From the NCBI RefSeq assembly GCF_024124375.1, contig NZ_JAMXRZ010000002.1, positions 55,819-119,818 on the forward strand: 64,000 nucleotides of DNA, read 5' to 3'. Of the stretch, positions 40,957 to 49,676 are shown one piece after another. How positions within the stretch are numbered: position 1 is the first letter of the stretch; the number at the start of each line of letters is the position of its first letter. The translations under genes were made by a program, and so were the position numbers. This stretch comes from Klenkia sp. PcliD-1-E. GTDB taxonomy: Bacteria > Actinomycetota > Actinomycetes > Mycobacteriales > Geodermatophilaceae. The notes under the pieces are model-generated. The model did not search any database. It was not told where the DNA came from and worked only from the letters and a program-made list of their open reading frames with translations.

Positions 40957-42174
40957 GTGCTCACCGTCGAGACCGACCCCGCATCCGTAGGACTGGACGC
41001 CGCCCGGCTGGCCCGGCTGGACGCCCGGCTGGCCCGCTGGGTCGACGAGGGGCAGCTGCCCGGCTTCCTCGTCACCGTGGCCCGGCACGGGGCGCTGGCC
41101 CACGTCGGCACCTACGGGCACCGCGACGTCGGGGCCGGGCTGCCGGTCACCCCCGACACGATCTGGCGCATCTACTCGATGACCAAGCCGATCACCTCCG
41201 TCGCGGCGATGAGCCTGTACGAGGAGGGCGCCTTCGAGCTCACCGACCCGATCAGCCGCTGGCTGCCGGAGTTCGCCGAGCCGCGGGTCTACGTCGCCGG
41301 CCCCGCCGCCAAGCCCGTCACGGTCCCGGCCACCGAGCCCATCCGGGTCTGGCACCTGCTCACCCACACCTCGGGCCTGACCTACGGCTTCCACCACGTG
41401 CACCCCGTCGACGCCGCCTACCGGGCCGCCGGGCACGAGTGGGGCACCCCGCCGGGGGCCGACTCCGCGGAGGTCAGCCGGCAGTGGGCCGCGCTGCCGC
41501 TGGTCTTCCAGCCCGGCAGCGAGTGGAACTACGGCGTGTCCACCGACGTCCTGGGCCGCCTCGTCGAGGTCATCGCGGGCAAACCGCTGGACGAGGTGTT
41601 CGCCGAGCGGGTGTTCGGGCCGCTCGGGATGACCGAGACCTCCTTCGGCCTGCGCCCCGACGACGACCCCGCCCGGCTGGCCCGCCTGTACGCCCCGGGC
41701 CTGGTCCCCCTGGAGGCCTTCGAGCCCGCGGCGAAGCAGAAGCCGGCGTTCCTGTCCGGCGGCGGCGGGCTGGTCTCCACCGCCGGGGACTACCTGCGCT
41801 TCGTGGAGATGCTGCGGGCCGGCGGCACCGCGCCCGACGGCACCCGGGTGCTGGGCTCGCGCACCATCGCGCACATGGTCCGCAACCACATCCCGGGCGG
41901 CGCCGACCTGGAGGCCTACGGCCGGCCGCTGTTCGCCGAGACGCCGCTGCGCGGGGTCGGCTTCGGCCTCGGGTTCTCGATGGTGCTCGACCCGGCCCGC
42001 TACGGCACGGTCTCCTCGGTCGGTGACTACTCCTGGGGCGGCGCGGCGTCCACGGCGTTCTACGTCGACCCGGTCGAGGGCCTGTCGGTGACCTTCTACA
42101 CCCAGCTGCTGCCCTCGAGCACGCTGCCGATCCGCGGGTACCTGCGCTCGCTGGTGCACCAGGCGATCGAGTGA
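40957..42174 (+). CDS. Serine hydrolase (class C beta-lactamase family / EstB-like)
   Basis: 405-residue penicillin-binding-protein-fold hydrolase. Seen: nucleophile motif SMTK (SxxK, about residue 73-76), WNYGVSTD with the Tyr of the YxN/YSx motif (about 190), SGGGGLVSTAGDYLRF, and a C-terminal YSWGGAASTAFYVDP in place of the KTG triad (WGG, as in EstB-like esterases). Such enzymes are usually esterases rather than beta-lactamases. No signal peptide seen. Start GTG 40957. Overlaps the next gene by 4 nt, so they are one operon. Confidence 0.9.
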   Translation: MLTVETDPASVGLDAARLARLDARLARWVDEGQLPGFLVTVARHGALAHVGTYGHRDVGAGLPVTPDTIWRIYSMTKPITSVAAMSLYEEGAFELTDPISRWLPEFAEPRVYVAGPAAKPVTVPATEPIRVWHLLTHTSGLTYGFHHVHPVDAAYRAAGHEWGTPPGADSAEVSRQWAALPLVFQPGSEWNYGVSTDVLGRLVEVIAGKPLDEVFAERVFGPLGMTETSFGLRPDDDPARLARLYAPGLVPLEAFEPAAKQKPAFLSGGGGLVSTAGDYLRFVEMLRAGGTAPDGTRVLGSRTIAHMVRNHIPGGADLEAYGRPLFAETPLRGVGFGLGFSMVLDPARYGTVSSVGDYSWGGAASTAFYVDPVEGLSVTFYTQLLPSSTLPIRGYLRSLVHQAIE

Positions 42175-43094
42175 GGCTCGACCCCGGGGCGGGCACCCTG
42201 CACGGCTGGTTCGACCCCGACCTGGCCCCGGCGGTCACCGTCGACCCAGGCACCGTGCTGACCGTCGGCTGCCTGGACTCCGGGTGGTCCACCGGCCCGT
42301 TCGACGGCGGCGACCTCGCCGCGAGGCCGCGGCACCCGCAGTGGGAGCCGGGCACCGGCCACGCGCTGACCGGTCCGGTCGCCGTGCGGGGCGCCCGGCC
42401 GGGGCAGGTCCTCGCCGTCGGCGTGGCCGACGTCGTCCCCGGGGCCTTCGGGACGACGTACTGCGGCCTGCGGGACACCCCGCTGAACCGGCGGCTGGGC
42501 GTGCTGGACGACCCGGTCGTGCTGCGCTGGACGATCGCCGACGGCGTGGCCACCACCCAGCACGGCCACCGGGTCGCCACCGCGCCGTTCCTCGGGGTCA
42601 TGGGGGTGCCGCCGGCCGAGCCGGGCCGGCACTCCACGGTGCCGCCCCGCTGGCACGGCGGGAACCTGGACTGCCGGGAGCTGGTCGCGGGCTCGGTGCT
42701 GTACCTGCCGGTCACCGTGCCCGGCGGGCTGCTGTCGGTGGGCGACGGGCACGCCGCGCAGGGCGACGGCGAGGTCAGCGGGACGGCGATCGAGTGCCCG
42801 GTCGAGGCCACCCTCACCGTCGACCTGCTCGACGACCTGCACGGCCTGGCGCTGCGCACCCCCGTCGCCCGCACCCCGGCCGGGTGGGTGGCGATGGGCG
42901 TGGCGCACGACCTGGACACCGCCACCGGCCACGCGCTGGACGCCGTGCTGGACCTGGTGGGCGTGCTGCACGGCGTCGGCCGGTCGGAGGCGCTGGCCCT
43001 GGCCTCGGTGCTGGTCGACCTGCGGGTGACCCAGGTGGTCAACGAGGTCGTCGGCGTGCACGCCCTGCTGCCCGCGGGACGGTTGCTGCCCTGA
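42171..43094 (+). CDS. Acetamidase/formamidase family protein
   Basis: 307-residue FmdA/AmdA-like hydrolase. Seen: VTVDPGTVLTVGCLDSGW, the GHALTGPVAVRGARPGQVLAV segment in two parts, PFLGVMGVPPAEPG, RWHGGNLDCRELVAGSVLYLPV in parts, and GDGHAAQGDGEVSGTAIE, which is the hallmark metal-binding motif of the family (GDGHxxQGDGE). Family reaction: hydrolysis of short amides to ammonia and acid. Starts with GTG within the stop of the serine hydrolase. Its last 24 bases including the stop are tandemly duplicated downstream. Confidence 0.9.
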   Translation: MRLDPGAGTLHGWFDPDLAPAVTVDPGTVLTVGCLDSGWSTGPFDGGDLAARPRHPQWEPGTGHALTGPVAVRGARPGQVLAVGVADVVPGAFGTTYCGLRDTPLNRRLGVLDDPVVLRWTIADGVATTQHGHRVATAPFLGVMGVPPAEPGRHSTVPPRWHGGNLDCRELVAGSVLYLPVTVPGGLLSVGDGHAAQGDGEVSGTAIECPVEATLTVDLLDDLHGLALRTPVARTPAGWVAMGVAHDLDTATGHALDAVLDLVGVLHGVGRSEALALASVLVDLRVTQVVNEVVGVHALLPAGRLLP

Positions 43095-43120
43095 GCCCGC
43101 GGGACGGTTGCTGCCCTGAG
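43071..43120 (+). repeat. 25-bp tandem duplication over a stop codon
   Basis: Two exact copies of a 25-nt unit starting CCCGCGGGACGGTTG and ending CCCTGAG, at 43071-43095 and 43096-43120, then a partial third start. The first copy contains the stop codon of the acetamidase/formamidase gene. Looks like a recent slippage or unequal-exchange duplication. Confidence 0.9.
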
Positions 43121-43159
43121 CCCGCGGGCCCGTCCCGCGTCCCCGTCCCGTGTGCCCCT

Positions 43160-43255
43160 CCGGCGTGGATCAGGTTCGACGAGCAGCGTGCATCCTCCTG
43201 GGCCGACGTCGGTGGCGGAGGATGCACGTTCGTCGTCCCACCTGATCCACGCCGG
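43160..43255. repeat. 96-bp long intergenic palindrome
   Basis: Perfect 16-bp outer arms (CCGGCGTGGATCAGGT and complement), partly paired middle, 12-bp inner arms (CGTGCATCCTCC and complement), and an 18-nt loop holding CCGACGTCGG. It lies between two plus-strand genes, 23 bp before the thioesterase start, so it may be a terminator, an RNA structure or a mobile palindromic element. Confidence 0.7.
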
Positions 43256-43278
43256 GGTGGCCCGTTACCGTCCGCGGC

Positions 43279-43704
<426 letters not shown>

Positions 43705-43761
43705 CCGCCGCCGCCGGGCAGGTGTGAGACTGGCGTCACCCCCACCCCAGGAGGAACCACC

Positions 43762-45366
43762 GTGGTGCTCGCCAGCCGCTTCCCCGACGTCGAGATCCCC
43801 GACGTGCCCGTGCCGAGCTACGTGCTCGCCGCCTCGCGCGACCTCGGGGACGCCCCGGCCCTGGTCGACGGCCTGTCCGGCGAGACCATCACCCACGGCC
43901 AGCTGGTCGGGTACGTGGACCGGTTCGCCGCCGCGCTGCACGCCCGCGGCCTGGGCAAGGGCGACGTGGTCGCGGTCTTCTCCCCGAACACCATCTGGTT
44001 CCCGGTGGTCTTCCACGGCATCGCCGCCGCCGGCTGCGTGATGAGCCCGGTCAACTCGCTCTACACGCCCGACGAGATCGCCTTCCAGCTCAAGGACGCC
44101 GGCGCGAAGCTGCTGGTCACCGTCTCGCCGTTCCTGGACCGGGCCCGCTCGGCGATGGAGGCCGCCGGCATCACCGACCTCGTGGTGCTCGACGGCGCCG
44201 AGGGGGCCGACAGCCTGCGCGACCTGCTCACCACCCAGGCGCCGTCGGTCTCCCCGGACATCGACCCGGCCACCGACCTGGTCACGCTGCCCTACTCCAG
44301 CGGCACCACCGGGCTGCCCAAGGGCGTCATGCTCACCCACCGCAACCTCGTGGCCAACGTCGCGCAGACCCGCCCGCTCATCGACCTCGCGCCCGGGGGC
44401 GAGCGGATCATCGCCGTCCTGCCGTTCTTCCACATCTACGGCCTCACCGTGCTCATGAACCAGGGCCTGCAGTGGGGCGGCGCGGTCATCACCCTGCCGC
44501 GGTTCGACCTCGAGCAGTTCCTGCGGGCCATCCAGGACCACCGCGTCACCCGGGCGTTCGTGGCCCCGCCGATCCTGCTGGCGCTGGCCAAGCACCCGAT
44601 GGTGGAGCAGTTCGACCTGTCCAGCCTGCGGTCGGTCACCTCCGGCGCCGCCCCGCTGGACGAGTCGCTGGCGCTGGCCGTCGAGCAGCGGCTGCGCGGC
44701 CTGGCCGGCAGCGGTGAGGACGGCGTCACCGTCGCGCAGGGGTACGGCATGACCGAGCTGTCCCCGGTCAGCCACACCACGCCCGACCGCGGCCTGCAGC
44801 CCGAGGGCGCCGGGGACACCCCCAAGGGCACCGTCGGCTACGCCATCCCGGGCACCGAGTGCCGGCTGGTCGACCCGGCCACCGGTGCGGACGCCGCGCC
44901 CGGCGAGCGCGGGGAGCTGTGGGTGCGCGGGCCGCAGGTGATGGCCGGCTACCTGAACAACGAGCAGGCCACCCGCGACACCCTGGACGACGAGGGCTGG
45001 CTGCACACCGGTGACGTGGCGGTCGTGGACGACCTGGGCCGCTACACCGTCGTCGACCGTGTCAAGGAGCTGATCAAGTACAAGGGCTACCAGGTCGCCC
45101 CGGCCGAGCTCGAGGCCGTGCTCATCGCGCACCCGGGCATCGCCGACGCCGCGGTCATCGGGGTGAAGGACGCCGAGTCCGGCGAGGAGCTGCCCAAGGC
45201 CTTCCTCGTGCGGGCACCGGGGTCGGAGATCTCCGAGGACGAGGTGATGGCCTACATGGCCGAGAAGGTCGCCCCGCACAAGAAGATCCGGATCGTCGAG
45301 TTCATCGACCAGGTGCCCAAGTCCGCCGCGGGCAAGATCCTCCGCAAGGAGCTCCGCACCCGCTGA
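43762..45366 (+). CDS. Acyl-CoA synthetase / 4-coumarate-CoA ligase family
   Basis: 534-residue ANL adenylating enzyme. Seen: P-loop motif YSSGTTGLPKGVMLTH (about residue 177), GYGMTELSPVSH, RGPQVMAGYLNN, the A8 hinge LHTGDVAVVDDLGRY, VVDRVKELIKYKGYQVAP, and the C-terminal catalytic Lys in PKSAAGKILRKEL (about 526). Reaction: ATP-dependent activation of a carboxylic acid to its CoA ester. Start GTG 43762 with GGAGGA 6 nt upstream. Sequence is close to plant-type 4CL-like ligases, but the actual acid cannot be told from the sequence. Confidence 0.92.
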   Translation: MVLASRFPDVEIPDVPVPSYVLAASRDLGDAPALVDGLSGETITHGQLVGYVDRFAAALHARGLGKGDVVAVFSPNTIWFPVVFHGIAAAGCVMSPVNSLYTPDEIAFQLKDAGAKLLVTVSPFLDRARSAMEAAGITDLVVLDGAEGADSLRDLLTTQAPSVSPDIDPATDLVTLPYSSGTTGLPKGVMLTHRNLVANVAQTRPLIDLAPGGERIIAVLPFFHIYGLTVLMNQGLQWGGAVITLPRFDLEQFLRAIQDHRVTRAFVAPPILLALAKHPMVEQFDLSSLRSVTSGAAPLDESLALAVEQRLRGLAGSGEDGVTVAQGYGMTELSPVSHTTPDRGLQPEGAGDTPKGTVGYAIPGTECRLVDPATGADAAPGERGELWVRGPQVMAGYLNNEQATRDTLDDEGWLHTGDVAVVDDLGRYTVVDRVKELIKYKGYQVAPAELEAVLIAHPGIADAAVIGVKDAESGEELPKAFLVRAPGSEISEDEVMAYMAEKVAPHKKIRIVEFIDQVPKSAAGKILRKELRTR

Positions 45367-45381
45367 CCCTCTCGCCGCCGA

Positions 45382-45816
45382 TCACCTTCGGGTGAGGTGC
45401 CTCCAGGGGTCCACCAGCTCGACCCCGGTCCCCTCGAAGTCCTTCGTGTTCCTCGTCGCCAGGACGGCGGACCGCGCGCGGCAGACCGCGGCGATCTGCC
45501 CGTCGAGCACCGCGATGGGGGTACCGGCTCGCTCCCGGGCGGCGACGAGCTCCCCGAAGTGGTCCGCCGCCGCACGGTCGAACGGCAGGACGCGTGCGGC
45601 GAACGCGTCCAGCGCCTCGTCCGCGGCGGCCAGCAACGAGTCCCGGCGCCGTCCCCGCGGCAACCGGGCCAACCCGTAGCGGACCTCGGCCGTGGTGAAC
45701 GCGGTGGTGTGGATGTCGGCCGGCGCCTGGTCGCGCACCCACCCGACGACGGCCTCGTCAGGACGGGCGCGCATCAGCTCGGACACCACGTTCGTGTCCA
45801 GCACGACCACGGGCAT
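45382..45816 (-). CDS. PIN-domain ribonuclease toxin (VapC/FitB type)
   Basis: 144-residue PIN domain. Seen: N-terminal VVLDTNVVSELMR with the first acidic residue, TTAEVRYGLARLP with the Glu, and IAVLDGQIAAVCRARSAVLATRNTKDF with the later Asp residues, all the usual metal-binding acidic positions. Ends GVELVDPW, as in FitB. VapC toxins cut specific tRNAs or rRNA. Start ATG overlaps the antitoxin stop by one base, the usual toxin-antitoxin arrangement with the antitoxin first. Confidence 0.92.
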   Translation of the reverse strand: MPVVVLDTNVVSELMRARPDEAVVGWVRDQAPADIHTTAFTTAEVRYGLARLPRGRRRDSLLAAADEALDAFAARVLPFDRAAADHFGELVAARERAGTPIAVLDGQIAAVCRARSAVLATRNTKDFEGTGVELVDPWRHLTRR

Positions 45817-46058
45817 CAGCCGAAGGAGACGGGCCGCTGGCGCTCGGACCGGTCGGGGACGTCCAGGTCCACCCCACCGGCCGCGCCGAAGCGGTCGAGC
45901 AGCGCCTGCCCGAGCCCGACGTCGCGGGCACCGTCCTGCACGGCCTCCGTGAGGATGGCCCTCACCTCGGACTCCATGGACCGGCCGTGCTGTGCCGCCC
46001 GCACCTGCAGACGCGCCTTCACGTCGTCGTCCAGGTCCCTGATGCTCAACGCGGCCAC
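45816..46058 (-). CDS. Antitoxin of the VapB/FitA type (ribbon-helix-helix)
   Basis: 80 residues. Seen: LSIRDLDDDVKARLQVRAAQHGRSMESEVRAIL, the FitA/VapB-like Arc-type N-terminal DNA-binding region, followed by an acidic, Pro-containing tail that should fill the toxin active site. GTG start at 46058 with GGAGGGGAG upstream; a much longer overlapping open frame is a shadow of the photolyase-like gene. It is expected to repress its own operon. Confidence 0.88.
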   Translation of the reverse strand: MAALSIRDLDDDVKARLQVRAAQHGRSMESEVRAILTEAVQDGARDVGLGQALLDRFGAAGGVDLDVPDRSERQRPVSFG

Positions 46059-46087
46059 GACCACTCCCCTCCGAAGTGCTGGCAATG

Positions 46088-47308
46088 CTAGCGGCGGGGC
46101 TGGGCCTTGCGCCAGGCGCTGAAGCTGCTCACCGGGCCCGCACCCGGGCGGCGCAGCCACGGCCAGGGGTGCACCTCCACCGGCTGCACGTCCTGCGCAC
46201 GGCGGCGGAAGCCGGGCACCGGGGCGTGGGTGACCGCGAGCGCCCGGCCGGCCAGCTCCAGCACCGGGTCGCCGAGGTGCAGCTGCACCTCCCGGTCCTC
46301 GCCCAGCTCGGCGAGGGTCTCGACCAGGAAGACCAGCCGCTGGGAGGCCAGCCGCAGCCGGGCCAGCAGCGGTTCGTCCAGCACGAACACCACCGGCAGG
46401 TCGGGGTGGGCCGCCAGCGCCGGGTCCGCCGTCCCCAACGACTCCGCGGTCAGCCAGACCGCCTCGGGCTCCCCGGTGGACACGACGTCGGCCGGGCCGG
46501 CGGTGACGTCGGGCGACGGGTCGGCGGCCAGCAGGGGCTCGCGCTCCAGCCACCGGGTCGGCTGGTCCTCCGGCCAGTCCTCGACCGGGCAGTCGGCGGC
46601 CAGCGGGCACCGCTCGCACAGGCCGGGCGCGCGCTTGCGCACCTGCCAGCGGGAGAAGCCGTAGGCCTTGCCGTTGCCGGCGCCGACGGTCCACTGCCAG
46701 CCGACCCGGTTGGCCGCCCGCGAGCCGTCGATGAGCCGGGCGAACAGCTCGTCCTCGCCCTGCGCCCAGTCGTGCCCGGCGCGCACCGTCCACTGCGAGG
46801 CCACCCACATCCGGGTCTGGTTGACCAGCCAGCCGTCGCGGTCGAGCTCGCCGAGCACGGTGTCCAGGCAGGCCATGTCCCGCGGCCACGGCTCCTGCCA
46901 TCGGGTGCGCGCCCGCGCGGGCTCGGCCCGCAGCGCCGACCGGGTGCGGGTGCCCAGCCGGGCGTAGAGGTGCCGGCTGTACTCCTGCCACATCAGCTCG
47001 TCGCGGTACTTGGTGCGGTCCCGCGGCGGCGCGTCGGCGACGGCGTCCCACACCTCGGGCAGCTGCAGCAGGCCGTGCCGGATGTAGGGGCTCAGGGCCG
47101 AGGCACCCCGCCGGGACTCGGGCAGCACCTGGTTGCGCCGGCCGGCGTACCCGGTGACGTCCAGGGTGGCCAGCGCCGCGTCGGCGGCCGCCTGCCCGCC
47201 ACGGAAGCGCCCCGAGGGCGCGACGGCGTCGTCCCGGTGCAGGTGGCCCAGGTGCTCCCCCACCCAGGCGGGGACGGCGTCGACGGCGGGCACGGGCAGC
47301 GGGGGCAC
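46088..47308 (-). CDS. Photolyase/cryptochrome-related FAD-binding protein with permuted domains
   Basis: About 406 residues. The N-terminal two-thirds is the helical FAD-binding domain of photolyases: ALSPYIRHGLLQLPEVW, KYRDELMWQEYSRHL, NQTRMWVASQW and RVGWQWTVGAGNGKAYGFSRWQV, where photolyases have WQWVAGxGxDAxPYFR. It is followed by a short Cys-rich stretch CERCPLAADC (about residue 229). The C-terminal third (VVFVLDEPLLARLRLASQRLVFLVETL, VQLHLGDPV, VTHAPVPGFRRR) resembles the Rossmann-like photolyase domain that is normally N-terminal. The order is therefore reversed. DNA repair or light sensing is plausible, not shown. Three Cys rather than four argue against a standard Fe4S4 photolyase site. 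Confidence 0.75.
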   Translation of the reverse strand: MPPLPVPAVDAVPAWVGEHLGHLHRDDAVAPSGRFRGGQAAADAALATLDVTGYAGRRNQVLPESRRGASALSPYIRHGLLQLPEVWDAVADAPPRDRTKYRDELMWQEYSRHLYARLGTRTRSALRAEPARARTRWQEPWPRDMACLDTVLGELDRDGWLVNQTRMWVASQWTVRAGHDWAQGEDELFARLIDGSRAANRVGWQWTVGAGNGKAYGFSRWQVRKRAPGLCERCPLAADCPVEDWPEDQPTRWLEREPLLAADPSPDVTAGPADVVSTGEPEAVWLTAESLGTADPALAAHPDLPVVFVLDEPLLARLRLASQRLVFLVETLAELGEDREVQLHLGDPVLELAGRALAVTHAPVPGFRRRAQDVQPVEVHPWPWLRRPGAGPVSSFSAWRKAQPRR

Positions 47309-47367
47309 GCCCCACCCTGCCGGTTCCCGGCCGGGCGCGCGCGCCGGGCGGCCCCTACGGTCGGGAC

Positions 47368-48348
47368 GTGCACGCGATCACCCAGCAGTCCCCCGGTGGC
47401 CCCGAGACCCTGGTGTGGGCCGAGGTCCCCGACCCGGTCGCCGGCGACGGCGAGGTCGTCCTGGACGTCGTCGCCTCCGCGGTGAACCGCGCCGACCTGC
47501 TCCAGCGCGAGGGCAACTACCCGGTGCCGCCGGGTGCCAGCGAGGTGCTGGGCCTGGAGTGCAGCGGCGTCGTCCGCGAGGTCGGCCCCGGCGTCGAGGG
47601 CTGGCGGGTCGGGGACGAGGTGTGCGCGCTGCTGGCCGGGGGCGGGTACGCCGAGCGGGTCGCCGTCCCCGCGGCGCAGCTGCTGCCCCGCCCGGCCGGG
47701 GTCGAGCTGGCCGCCGCGGCGGCCCTGCCCGAGGTGGCCTGCACGGTGTGGTCGAACGTGTTCATGCAGGCCGGGTTGCGGTCCGGGGAGCTGCTGCTGG
47801 TGCACGGCGGCGGGAGCGGCATCGGCACCATGGCCATCCAGCTGGCCGTGCGGGCCGGCGCCCGGGTGGCCACCACGGCGGGCAGCGCCGAGAAGCTCGC
47901 CTTCTGCCGCGAGCTGGGTGCGGAGATCACCATCAACTACCGGGACGAGGACTTCGTCGAGGTGGTGCGGGCCGCCGGCGGCGCCGACGTCGTGCTGGAC
48001 AACATGGGCGCGGCCTACCTGGCCCGCAACGTCGCCGCGCTGGCCCCCGACGGCCGGATCACCGTCATCGGCATGCAGGGCGGACGGAAGGGGGAGCTGG
48101 ACCTCGGAGCGCTGCTGGCCAAGCGGGGCAGCGTCTACGCCGCCGGGCTGCGCGGCCGGCCGGCCCAGGGCCCCCACGGCAAGGCCGCGGTCGTCACCGC
48201 CGTCCGGGAGCACGTGTGGCCCGACGTCGAGGCCGGTCGGGTGCGGCCGGTGGTGCACACCCGGCTGCCGATGGCCCGGGCCGCCGACGGGCACCGGATC
48301 CTGGAGGAGAGCTCGCACACCGGCAAGGTGCTGCTCGTCGTCGAGTAG
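47368..48348 (+). CDS. NAD(P)H-quinone oxidoreductase (MDR superfamily, PIG3 type)
   Basis: 326-residue zinc-free medium-chain reductase. Seen: VVASAVNRADLLQREGNYPVPPG, the PIG3 substrate-side motif; EVLGLECSGVVREVGPGV; LPEVACTVWSNVF; the nucleotide-binding LVHGGGSGIGTMAIQLA (GGxSGIG) and HTRLPMARAADGHRILEESSHTGKVLL at the end in two parts. Catalyses NADPH-dependent reduction of quinones or similar acceptors. Start GTG 47368; divergently placed from the photolyase-like gene across 59 bp. Confidence 0.92.
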   Translation: MHAITQQSPGGPETLVWAEVPDPVAGDGEVVLDVVASAVNRADLLQREGNYPVPPGASEVLGLECSGVVREVGPGVEGWRVGDEVCALLAGGGYAERVAVPAAQLLPRPAGVELAAAAALPEVACTVWSNVFMQAGLRSGELLLVHGGGSGIGTMAIQLAVRAGARVATTAGSAEKLAFCRELGAEITINYRDEDFVEVVRAAGGADVVLDNMGAAYLARNVAALAPDGRITVIGMQGGRKGELDLGALLAKRGSVYAAGLRGRPAQGPHGKAAVVTAVREHVWPDVEAGRVRPVVHTRLPMARAADGHRILEESSHTGKVLLVVE

Positions 48349-48357
48349 GTCCCGCCC

Positions 48358-49575
48358 TCAGGCGAGGGCGGCCACGCTGTCGACGACGTGGTCGACCTCC
48401 TCGACCGTGTTGTAGTGCAGGATGCCCAACCGCACCGCGCCGCCCTGCTCGTTCACGCCGAGCGCGTCGAACAGCTCGCGGGCCCAGTGGTCGCCGTCCC
48501 AGGCGCAGATGGTGCGCCGGGACAGCTCCCGGGCGACCGCCCGCGGGGTCATCCGGGAGACGGTGAAGCTCACCGTGGGCGTGCGGTACTGCGGGGACCC
48601 CAGGACCTGGACGTGCCGCATCGAGCGCAGCGCCCGGTCCAGCCGGTCGAACAGCGCACCCTCGTAGCGCACCACCGCGGCCATCGAGGTCTGCAGCCGC
48701 TCGCGGCGGGTGCCGGTGGCGTCCGGGCTCAGCGCGGCGAGGTGGTCGACGGCGGCGGCCACCCCGGCGTAGAGCTCGAAGGGCGGGGTGCCCGTCTCGA
48801 ACCGGTCGGGCACCCGGTCGGGCGCCGGGGCCAGCTTGTCCGGCGCCAGGGTCTCCAGCAGGTCGGGGTCGGCCACCACGGCCCCGACGTGCGGGCCGCA
48901 CCACTTGTAGGCCGACAGGGCCAGCAGGTCCGCGCCGGTGGCGGTGAGGTCGATCAGCCCGTGCGGGGCGGCGTGCACGCCGTCGACGTAGACCAGCGCG
49001 CCGACCGCGTGCGCCCGGTCGGCGATCGCGCGGACGTCGGGCCGGGTGCCGATGGCGTTGCTGGCCATGGTCACCGCGACCAGCCGGGTGCGGTCGGTGA
49101 GCAGCTGGTCGTACTGCCACTCGGGCAGCTCGCCGGACTCGATGTCCACCTCGGCCCACTTGACCAGCAGACCCAGCTCCTGCGCCAGCTGGACCCAGGG
49201 CCGGATGTTCGCGTCGTGGTCCAGCCGGCTGACCACCAGCTCGTCCCCGGGCCGCCAGGTCTTGGCCAGGGTGCGGGCCATCGCGTAGGTCAGCGACGTC
49301 ATGTTCGGCCCGAGGACGACCCCGCGCGGCGTGCCGCCGACCAGGTCGGCCACCGCCGAGCGGGCCCCGGCGACGAGCTGCTCGGCGCGGGCGGAGGAGG
49401 GGAACACCCCGCCCCGGTTGGCGATCGGCACCCGCATCGCCTGGGACACCGCGCGCAGCACGCTCTCGGGGACCAGGGACCCGCCGGGGCCGTCGGCGTG
49501 CACCATGCCGTCGGAGAGCCCCGGGAACAGGCCCCGGACGCGGGCGACGTCCAGCGCAGCGCCCCCGGGTCCCAT
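48358..49575 (-). CDS. Cysteine desulfurase-like PLP enzyme
   Basis: 405-residue fold type I aminotransferase of the cysteine-desulfurase-like family. Seen: HADGPGGSLVPESV near the N-terminus, SRLDHDANIRPW with the pyridine-stacking His, VYVDGVHAAPHG with the Asp that holds the ring nitrogen, and the PLP Lys in LSAYKWCGPHVG (about residue 219). The mobile loop Cys of true desulfurases is not evident. Start at ATG 49575 (MGPGGAALDV); the open frame further up overlaps the divergent bpa gene region. Reaction unknown; related enzymes act on cysteine or selenocysteine derivatives. Confidence 0.88.
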   Translation of the reverse strand: MGPGGAALDVARVRGLFPGLSDGMVHADGPGGSLVPESVLRAVSQAMRVPIANRGGVFPSSARAEQLVAGARSAVADLVGGTPRGVVLGPNMTSLTYAMARTLAKTWRPGDELVVSRLDHDANIRPWVQLAQELGLLVKWAEVDIESGELPEWQYDQLLTDRTRLVAVTMASNAIGTRPDVRAIADRAHAVGALVYVDGVHAAPHGLIDLTATGADLLALSAYKWCGPHVGAVVADPDLLETLAPDKLAPAPDRVPDRFETGTPPFELYAGVAAAVDHLAALSPDATGTRRERLQTSMAAVVRYEGALFDRLDRALRSMRHVQVLGSPQYRTPTVSFTVSRMTPRAVARELSRRTICAWDGDHWARELFDALGVNEQGGAVRLGILHYNTVEEVDHVVDSVAALA

Positions 49576-49676
49576 GCCTGCGACCCTAGACCGGCCCCCG
49601 GTGACCGTGAGGGGCCGCTCCGTCACAGGCACGCACCCGGCGGGCTGGCGGCCGGGCGCGCAGGCAGGATGGGGCC

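Noticed and set aside
46584..46627. Fe4S4 cluster site in the photolyase-like protein
   Set aside because: Only three Cys lie in the stretch and spacing does not match the known Fe-S photolyase pattern.
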